Part shown: piece by piece, positions 7,111 through 11,705 of the stretch
How positions within the stretch are numbered: the first letter of the stretch is position 1
Layout of the letters: the number at the start of each line of letters is the position of its first letter
NCBI GenBank assembly: GCA_964614375.1
Contig: CAZTLI010000141.1
Coordinates: 1 to 11,705, forward strand
Direction of reading: 5' to 3'
Length of the DNA: 11,705 bases
Source of the DNA: CAZTLI01 sp964614375
Lineage (GTDB): Bacteria > Chloroflexota > Anaerolineae > Aggregatilineales > Phototrophicaceae
Translations under genes and position numbers: made by a program
The notes under the pieces: model-generated
The model's input: the letters and a program-made list of their open reading frames with translations, nothing else
The model's database searches: none
Told to the model about the DNA's origin: nothing

Positions 7111-7569
7111 TTAGTTCTTGCTGGCAAGCCGTTGAACAGGTTTCACCGGGATGTGACGCGGTTTGGCGCTCTCGGCAATGGGCAGTGTGAGAGTCAACAC
7201 GCCGTTATCATAAACCGCTTCTACTTTGTCTGAATCAACAGGCTGCGGCAGGTTGATTGTGCGAGAAATTTGTCCATAGCGGCGTTCTTGCAGCAGCACC
7301 CGCACACCTTCAGCAAGGGTTGGCTGTGGCAGTTCCGCGCCAACTGTTAGCGCGCCGTCGTGCAGGCTGATCTGAATATCATCGGGATTGATGCCGGGAA
7401 TGGTCGCAATTACGGTGTAGGCATTATCGCCCTCATGCACATCGAGCGCCAGCATATCATCCCCATTTGATGGTTGCACATTGCGCCATGCGTCATCAAA
7501 GAAACGATCCATTGCCCGCTGCATCGCAGCCATCTCACGAATAGGATTCCAGCGAATGACGGTACTCAT
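7111..7569 (-). CDS. hsp20: Small heat-shock protein (Hsp20 / alpha-crystallin family)
   Basis: This 152-residue cytosolic ATP-independent chaperone binds unfolding proteins and hands them to DnaK/ClpB-type refolding systems. Its length is normal for a bacterial Hsp20. The order is classical: an N-terminal arm with MDRFFDDAW (20-28); an alpha-crystallin domain (about 38-133) with DVHEGDNAYTVIATIPG, the ERRYGQISRTINLP strand (95-108) and the A-x4-GVLTLTLP signature (118-130); then a C-terminal extension carrying the I-P-V oligomerisation motif (140-142). The start is fixed by GGAGGTGA seven bases upstream. It is separated from the upstream S41 protease gene by that gene's terminator, so it has its own promoter. 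No CIRCE element is visible in the 117-base leader. Confidence 0.96.
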   Translation of the reverse strand: MSTVIRWNPIREMAAMQRAMDRFFDDAWRNVQPSNGDDMLALDVHEGDNAYTVIATIPGINPDDIQISLHDGALTVGAELPQPTLAEGVRVLLQERRYGQISRTINLPQPVDSDKVEAVYDNGVLTLTLPIAESAKPRHIPVKPVQRLASKN

Positions 7570-7576
7570 AATATCA

Positions 7577-7581
7577 CCTCC
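7577..7581 (-). promoter_or_regulatory. Ribosome binding site of hsp20
   Basis: On the minus strand GGAGG (within GGAGGTGAT) stands seven bases before the ATG at 7569, close to a full anti-16S match. Confidence 0.9.
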
Positions 7582-7658
7582 AGAAAACGTTTATAGAAAA
7601 CAGCATACGATACTGAAGACACTATACGACGGGTCTATAAGAATTATTTCTGACGGAC

Positions 7659-7671
7659 ATAAAACTTTTAT
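7659..7671. promoter_or_regulatory. AT-rich palindrome upstream of hsp20
   Basis: ATAAAACTTTTAT is a perfect palindrome around a central C, about 90 bases before the hsp20 start and just after the terminator of the upstream gene. On the minus strand a TATAAA hexamer overlaps it, but I find no convincing -35 partner. It may be an operator or promoter element; evidence is weak. Confidence 0.25.
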
Positions 7672-7686
7672 ATGAGGTCATCACAC

Positions 7687-7717
7687 AAAAAAACGAGGGA
7701 TGGCAGTCCATCCCCCG
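7687..7717 (-). terminator. Intrinsic terminator of the S41 protease gene
   Basis: On the minus strand CGGGGGATGG pairs with CCATCCCTCG (10 bp, one G-U pair) around a 4-base loop, followed by seven T. It lies 27 bases after the stop codon and separates the protease from hsp20. Confidence 0.93.
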
Positions 7718-7744
7718 TTAGATATATCAGGTATTTACCGGCGA

Positions 7745-10087
7745 TTATTCGCTGATGGTGACACTCAATGTATATTCACCGCTGAAGGAATCCTGATACG
7801 TACCCACTTCGAGGATAATGGTCACGCCGGCTGGCAGTTCCACACCCTCAAACCCGGAGTTGAGCGTATCCGGGCCACGATCATCATTGCTGCCGAGCAG
7901 TGTCCCTGCGTCATCGTAAACATACAGCACTGTATCGAACTGGCCTGTTTCATCACCAAGCAGCAGATCATAGGTCGCGTTTTCGGGAATGACAAACGTG
8001 TAGCGAATGCGCTGTCCGGCTTCGATTGAGCCTGTGACGGGTTCACCCAGCAAGATTTCGCCGCCATCAATCGTATTGCCCGAAGCCTGTTCATCGAGAT
8101 AGGCGACGGCATATTCGAGAATGGGGTCGCCGTCACTAAACAGTGTGTCTTCGTCAACGGGTACGCGGACAGTTGGCACAACACCAATACCTTCGATATG
8201 GATTTCGCCGTTGGCATCCACCGCGCGACCAATCGTGAATTGGAAGATTTCGCCATCGGGCATGAAGACCTGCTCAACACTACCGCCACCGCCAGCCGTT
8301 GGATACTGACCAACAATAGCCGAGCGATCCGCGATGGTCATGTCATAGCTGAAGAATTCACAGGCGCTCACACAGGCGGGGCTTATCAAAACAGCTACCG
8401 GGCCATAATAGCGCAAATCTTCAGATGGGAGATAGAACACGTCCACAGCACGCGGGTCGAAGAAGAATTCACCGCGATCTTCATCGTAGAAGCCGCTGTT
8501 GCCCAATTCGTGCGGTTCATCAAAGAAATAGGCCGCCATCTGGTCAGCGAGGAAGCCGCTGCCCCCACTATTACGGCGCATATCAATAATGATGCCGGGT
8601 ACAGCATTGCTGTTCGCAGCCTGAATCATGCGTTCCCATAATTGAATACTCAGCAGCTCATTATCGGAGAAACTGTAAATCGTCACCAGCAGATAACCGC
8701 TATCCAGAATTTCATAGTCGAGTGGCAGCTCAAAACCCGTCAGCCCCACATTAAATGACGAGAAACTGAAACTTTGTGTTTCAGCGACGGTTGTCAGCGT
8801 GGCGGTTGTCGCTTCGCTGTCGCCGGGATTGCGATAGGTCACTTCGACATCTGTCCCTACCGGGAAACGGATAACGTAACGCATCTGCTGCAAACGGGCA
8901 TAATCGGGTGTACTGAACGGCCCGGACCACGCAAACGCATTGGTAATCGCATCAGCAATCGGCACACCATCAATGGAGATGATTTCAGCACGCAGGTCGA
9001 TGCCTTCGTTCGCGGCGGGGCCATTGGGCAGAATGAAATTGGTAATCACACGCCCATCATCCAGCTCCCGAATGGCCATACCCAGACCACCGCCTGTCGC
9101 TGTCTGGAAATCGCCCGCGACAAATGCGGATGTTCCGATATGAACATCGGGAATCGCCTGTGAAAATGCGAATAGGGCGCGACGATAGTCTTCATTCGAG
9201 CCAGAGGCATCGGCGGCTTCAAACATGGGACGATATTCTTCGATAATCGCGTCCCAATCCACGTTCTTATATTCACTGAACGCATATTCCAAACGCATCT
9301 TTTCAACAAGCGCATCGAATGCTTCGGTATACGTCATGTTGGAGAAGTCAGATGCTTCTGCACCTTCGCCTTCAATCAGATCAAGGACGGGATTGCGTGT
9401 CCGGTCAAATGTGAAGGGGTCGGTATCCATATTGACGATGGTATAGCCCTGCGGCAGGATGACAATCGGATCGTCCTCTGTGAACAGCATGGCATCATCA
9501 CCAAACCCGGCGGGGAAACCCTGTCCCTCTTCTGGGGCATAAATAACCACCGTGCCACCAACATATTCACCGCGTGTATCGGCGCTGGCACTCACGCGCG
9601 TGGAGGCATAGGCACTAGACCAACCACCGCCAAATAAATCGCGTTCTTCGAGGAAGGGGTCGCCAAAAATATTTGTCCAGTAGGCCACAGCAAAAACCAT
9701 CACGCCTGTATCTTCTTCGCCGTCATTATCAACATCGCGCAGCGAACCCTGTGGTTCAATTGGGAGCGACAAGCTATAGGTGAAAGGAGAGGTATAGAAG
9801 TCGGAAGTGATTTGCCCGATAACCTGTGATTCAACAGGCATCAAGAAATATTCGTTACGATCTACAAAACCAGCCTGATCTTCAAGAATGATAATCGGTT
9901 CTGCCACACCCAATGTAAAGAAGGCATTGGTATAGGTCACCGACCCGGTAATAGCGACCGGGCCGCCTTCATCGTTCACAATGTCGGCAGGTGGGGCATC
10001 GTCCAAAGCGAAGAGGGTGGGCACAGATGTAATGGCAACAACCAGTAACAGTGCCAACAGCACAATAAATCGTCGATTGTTTTGCAT
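7745..10087 (-). CDS. Exported S41-family protease, tricorn-like active site, with PDZ and C-terminal PPC-type domain
   Basis: This 780-residue secreted peptidase has a signal peptide (Arg5-Arg6, hydrophobic 7-26, probable cleavage near Ala27). An N-terminal beta-rich region of unknown family (about 30-235) contains a DVDNDGEEDTG Ca-binding-like loop. A helical segment around 235-310 leads into the S41 core: PDVHIGTS (His316), a PDZ-like stretch GGGLGMAIRELDDGRVI... (about 330-390), DMRRNSGG (502-509), the nucleophile motif SPACVSACE (Ser574) and EGIGVVPTVRV (Glu632). The last 105 residues resemble a bacterial pre-peptidase C-terminal (PPC) domain (GSIEAGQRIRYTFVI...YVYDDAGTLLGSNDD...GEYTLSV). 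The Lys of the usual CtpA TFGKG motif is missing (TAGGGG). The ATG at 10087 is preferred because AGGAG lies six bases upstream; an in-frame TTG at 10105 has no such site. The protein probably degrades peptides outside the cell. It is a single-gene unit with promoter and terminator. Confidence 0.92.
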   Translation of the reverse strand: MQNNRRFIVLLALLLVVAITSVPTLFALDDAPPADIVNDEGGPVAITGSVTYTNAFFTLGVAEPIIILEDQAGFVDRNEYFLMPVESQVIGQITSDFYTSPFTYSLSLPIEPQGSLRDVDNDGEEDTGVMVFAVAYWTNIFGDPFLEERDLFGGGWSSAYASTRVSASADTRGEYVGGTVVIYAPEEGQGFPAGFGDDAMLFTEDDPIVILPQGYTIVNMDTDPFTFDRTRNPVLDLIEGEGAEASDFSNMTYTEAFDALVEKMRLEYAFSEYKNVDWDAIIEEYRPMFEAADASGSNEDYRRALFAFSQAIPDVHIGTSAFVAGDFQTATGGGLGMAIRELDDGRVITNFILPNGPAANEGIDLRAEIISIDGVPIADAITNAFAWSGPFSTPDYARLQQMRYVIRFPVGTDVEVTYRNPGDSEATTATLTTVAETQSFSFSSFNVGLTGFELPLDYEILDSGYLLVTIYSFSDNELLSIQLWERMIQAANSNAVPGIIIDMRRNSGGSGFLADQMAAYFFDEPHELGNSGFYDEDRGEFFFDPRAVDVFYLPSEDLRYYGPVAVLISPACVSACEFFSYDMTIADRSAIVGQYPTAGGGGSVEQVFMPDGEIFQFTIGRAVDANGEIHIEGIGVVPTVRVPVDEDTLFSDGDPILEYAVAYLDEQASGNTIDGGEILLGEPVTGSIEAGQRIRYTFVIPENATYDLLLGDETGQFDTVLYVYDDAGTLLGSNDDRGPDTLNSGFEGVELPAGVTIILEVGTYQDSFSGEYTLSVTISE

Positions 10088-10093
10088 GAAATT

Positions 10094-10099
10094 CTCCTG
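10094..10099 (-). promoter_or_regulatory. Ribosome binding site deciding the S41 start
   Basis: On the minus strand CAGGAG is followed after six bases by ATG at 10087. This site would lie inside the coding region if the in-frame TTG at 10105 were used, so the ATG is the likely start. Confidence 0.85.
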
Positions 10100-10143
10100 A
10101 TACAACTTGTGGGCACGCTAACGAACAAGAAACTAACTGAACC

Positions 10144-10173
10144 ATTTTAACCTGTAGCTTTGATACAGGGCAA
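10144..10173 (-). promoter_or_regulatory. Candidate promoter of the S41 gene with a palindrome in the spacer
   Basis: On the minus strand TTGCCC (10173-10168, 4/6 to consensus) and TAAAAT (10149-10144, 5/6) are 18 bases apart, giving a start near 10137 and a leader of about 50 bases. The spacer is almost filled by the perfect inverted repeat CCTGTA-N7-TACAGG (10151-10169), which also touches the -35 box. A repressor bound there would block the polymerase. Neither the promoter nor a regulator is proven. Confidence 0.4.
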
Positions 10174-10270
10174 CACGTTTTTTCATATTACGGGGATAGC
10201 GGGTATCAAATTGGTTAAATCACCGGCAACTAATACTTTAGCAGCGTAGGTGTCGGTCATCGCGGGAATA

Positions 10271-10300
10271 GAAAAGAAAAGGCGCTTCGTGAGCGCCTTT
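10271..10300 (-). terminator. Intrinsic terminator of the 52-residue membrane protein gene
   Basis: On the minus strand AAAGGCGCT pairs perfectly with AGCGCCTTT (9 bp) around loop CACGA, and the sequence continues TTTTCTTTTC. It lies 57 bases after the stop of the small gene at 10358 and is the main support for a real transcript there. On the plus strand only TTTC follows, so it works best in the minus direction. Confidence 0.85.
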
Positions 10301-10357
10301 CATCAATGGAGGGGAATTTTCAGCATTAATGCAACTGCCCCATAGGAGTCCTTAGGA

Positions 10358-10516
10358 CTAATCACCCGCTAGTGATCGGGTCGGCAGCGTCTGGTCTTGT
10401 GTCATGTGATCTGCTTCGAGCGCGCTATCCGATAGTGCCAGAAAACGTCCAAGTAGGAGGCTCACTGGTACTGAGAGTAAAAACCACAACCCCAGCAGTG
10501 ATAGTATAGTGTCCAT
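10358..10516 (-). CDS. Small single-pass membrane protein, 52 residues, unknown function
   Basis: This short gene reads MDTILSLLGLWFLLSVPVSL, continues LLGRFLALSDSALEADHM, and ends TQDQTLPTRSLAGD. Residues 4-22 form one strong hydrophobic segment followed by Gly-Arg-Phe at the membrane edge and a polar 24-residue tail, so an N-out/C-in or single-anchor topology is likely. GGAG (10527-10524) stands seven bases before the ATG, and a strong terminator follows, which together make translation credible. The codons are ordinary for the region. It sits alone between the transferase terminator and the S41 promoter. I do not recognise the family; short 'LWFLLSVPVSLLLGRF' type proteins are known to me only as hypothetical. 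It could regulate or stabilise a membrane complex, but nothing here shows which. Confidence 0.72.
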   Translation of the reverse strand: MDTILSLLGLWFLLSVPVSLLLGRFLALSDSALEADHMTQDQTLPTRSLAGD

Positions 10517-10624
10517 GTCAGCACTCCAAGTTGCCTCATGCCTTACTTACAGTGTACCGACAAAACCATGCAAAAAGAATTAAGATTTACATTGATATGC
10601 GTTGGTAAATCATTCACAATGTAT

Positions 10625-10667
10625 AAAAAACAAACTATCGGATAAGCCCCTCAGCATCCGACAGTTT
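10625..10667 (-). terminator. Intrinsic terminator of the sugar transferase gene
   Basis: On the minus strand AAACTGTCGGAT pairs with ATCCGATAGTTT (12 bp, one G-U pair) around a 12-base loop, followed by GTTTTTTAT. It begins 42 bases after the transferase stop codon. Confidence 0.9.
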
Positions 10668-10681
10668 TATGATGTTCGTTG

Positions 10682-10701
10682 GTTGTGTGATGTTGTGTGA
10701 T
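10682..10701. repeat. Perfect tandem duplication of a 10-base unit
   Basis: GTTGTGTGAT occurs twice head to tail (10682-10691 and 10692-10701), between the transferase stop codon and its terminator. It is probably a chance slippage product in untranslated DNA. Confidence 0.8.
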
Positions 10702-10708
10702 AAGGGGT

Positions 10709-11422
10709 TTAGAACGCGCCTTTTTGCTTCAAGAGGGCGGGGATCGTTTTGGCAATGATTTTGATGTCCAACCACAAGGAGTAATTCTCGATGTAGTACA
10801 CATCTTTATCGGTGTTCAGGTGCAGGGGTGTATCGCTGCGACCATTGACCTGCCACCAACCACTGATACCCTGCGGCACACTGAAGCGACGATGTTGTTC
10901 GGGCTTATACAGTTCGGCCACCAGTTCGGGCAGTTCCGGGCGCGGCCCCACAAGGCTCATATCGCCCTTAAGCACGTTGAACAACTGCGGCAGTTCATCC
11001 AAACTGGTTTTACGAAGGAATTTGCCGATGCGAGTCACGCGCGGGTCATCCTTCACCTTATAGATTTTATTGCCGTCTTCATCAATACGCGCTATGGTAT
11101 CGTTCAAATCCTGTGCATTGACGACCATCGTGCGGAATTTATAGATGGTAAACAGGCGACCATTCAGACCGACACGCTGCTGCTTGAAAAGCACCGGGCC
11201 ATTATCTTCCAGCCAGATGGCGATTGCGATAATCGCGAACATCGGCAGGATGGCGACCAGACCCACTGTGGTCAGGAAAATATCGACCAGACGCTTGGCA
11301 ACCAGTTGATTCCATGTCAAGGCAGAGGCAACATGGATTTTTGGTTGTATCGTCTGGCGCGGAACAATCCGCAGCGCGGTGACGGATTTCATTTGGTAGC
11401 TGGGACTGTAGACATCGAACAT
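10709..11422 (-). CDS. Sugar transferase (small monotopic phosphoglycosyl transferase, Bac_transf family) initiating polysaccharide synthesis
   Basis: This 237-residue enzyme should transfer a sugar-1-phosphate from a UDP-sugar to undecaprenyl phosphate at the inner membrane face, the first step of exopolysaccharide or glycan assembly. After a 40-residue polar N-terminus come the K-R-x-x-D start (43-47) and one hydrophobic re-entrant segment with Pro60 (about 46-70). These are followed by FKQQRVGLNGRLFTIYKFRTM (79-99), the catalytic Asp-Glu in TSLDELPQ (D142, E143), the uridine-binding-region motif SLVGPRPE (156-163) and GISGWWQVNGRS (185-196). It lacks the four TM helices and CoA-like domain of WbaP/long transferases, so it is the minimal form. 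The start at 11422 has only a weak AAGAGAG site ten bases upstream. A Met at 11392 has none. No other polysaccharide genes are visible, so the sugar is unknown; a terminator follows. Confidence 0.95.
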   Translation of the reverse strand: MFDVYSPSYQMKSVTALRIVPRQTIQPKIHVASALTWNQLVAKRLVDIFLTTVGLVAILPMFAIIAIAIWLEDNGPVLFKQQRVGLNGRLFTIYKFRTMVVNAQDLNDTIARIDEDGNKIYKVKDDPRVTRIGKFLRKTSLDELPQLFNVLKGDMSLVGPRPELPELVAELYKPEQHRRFSVPQGISGWWQVNGRSDTPLHLNTDKDVYYIENYSLWLDIKIIAKTIPALLKQKGAF

Positions 11423-11705
11423 CTTTTTTTAACTCTCTTATCAACATTGCTGAGGTAGTTTTGGTTAACTATCTTTAACTTTACACACCCGCCCTTAACG
11501 CGGCCTAATGCGACTCCTAACATTTCGCGGGTGTTGCCGGCAATAAACCTGTAACAAACTTGTAAAAATAGACACGCGCGCACATAATTTGGTGAAAGTG
11601 ACCAAAAAATAGGCCAGAATCCCTAAAATGCTTGCACAAGACCGCCTAACACGCCTATTTGTTATGAATTCATAGTTGTTAGGCGCGCCATTTCGCCTAT
11701 CAAGC
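11423..11705. other. Upstream region of the sugar transferase with repeated motifs
   Basis: These 283 bases hold no credible gene. A 64-codon minus-strand frame (11389-11583) overlaps the transferase start and has no recognisable features. The window's last 65 bases carry a 9-bp inverted repeat, a 12-bp palindrome and repeated CGCCTA motifs (see separate entries). I could not identify a convincing promoter for the transferase. Confidence 0.6.
11643..11685. repeat. Inverted repeat with CGCCTA motifs and an internal palindrome
   Basis: CGCCTAACA (11643-11651) is perfectly complementary to TGTTAGGCG (11677-11685). CGCCTAT occurs directly after the first arm (11652-11658) and again at 11694-11700. 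The 12-bp perfect palindrome TATGAATTCATA lies at 11663-11674, off-centre between the arms. This dense arrangement suggests a regulator-binding region, for the transferase or for a gene beyond the window. Confidence 0.5.

Noticed and set aside
10697..11458. A 253-codon open frame on the plus strand, longer than the transferase it overlaps
   Set aside because: It is the exact antisense shadow of the sugar transferase, whose motifs (DE dyad, GPRPE, KFRTM) are unmistakable. It has no signal, domain or ribosome binding site.
11389..11583. A 64-codon minus-strand frame upstream of and overlapping the transferase start
   Set aside because: It has no SD or recognisable features and overlaps the transferase start in another frame.

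Overview
The window looks like a chromosomal segment of a free-living bacterium with moderate GC content. My best guess is the Chloroflexota (Anaerolineae-like). This rests on style only: a giant secreted beta-helix protein with prealbumin/CnaB-like domains and Pro-rich repeats, an exported S41 protease with a PPC-type tail, and a monotopic sugar transferase. No rRNA or other phylogenetic marker is present, so the assignment is an inference. I saw no CRISPR array, tRNA, rRNA, IS element or phage gene.

Layout. Positions 1-830 (+) hold the 3' part of an ornithine cyclodeaminase/mu-crystallin family enzyme cut by the window edge. Positions 831-1255 are an AT-rich gap with a possible promoter and a 13-bp inverted repeat. 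Positions 1256-6787 (+) encode an 1843-residue secreted protein: signal peptide, three parallel beta-helix blocks, three CnaB-like domains, then two copies of a 111/112-residue Cys-containing module separated by a (DPPQN/DPPVN) linker. A clear terminator follows at 6831-6863. Positions 6864-7110 hold no convincing gene but contain a strong nested hairpin at 7014-7078.

Everything after that lies on the minus strand as separate single-gene units. These are a small heat-shock protein (7111-7569), an exported S41 protease (7745-10087, start corrected from an upstream TTG), a previously uncalled 52-residue one-TM protein (10358-10516) and a small phosphoglycosyl transferase for envelope polysaccharide (10709-11422). 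Intrinsic terminators follow the protease, the small membrane protein and the transferase. The remaining 280 bases are the region upstream of the transferase, with repeated CGCCTA motifs and palindromes.

Three or four of the six genes act at or outside the membrane (surface adhesin/stalk-like protein, protease, polysaccharide initiation, small TM protein), so the segment has a cell-envelope flavour. Each gene appears to have its own transcription unit, and I see no defence system or biosynthetic cluster. The most interesting items are the multi-domain surface protein with predicted self-crosslinking domains and a recently duplicated terminal module, the tricorn-like active site of the S41 protein, the hidden small membrane protein, and the unexplained hairpin element.
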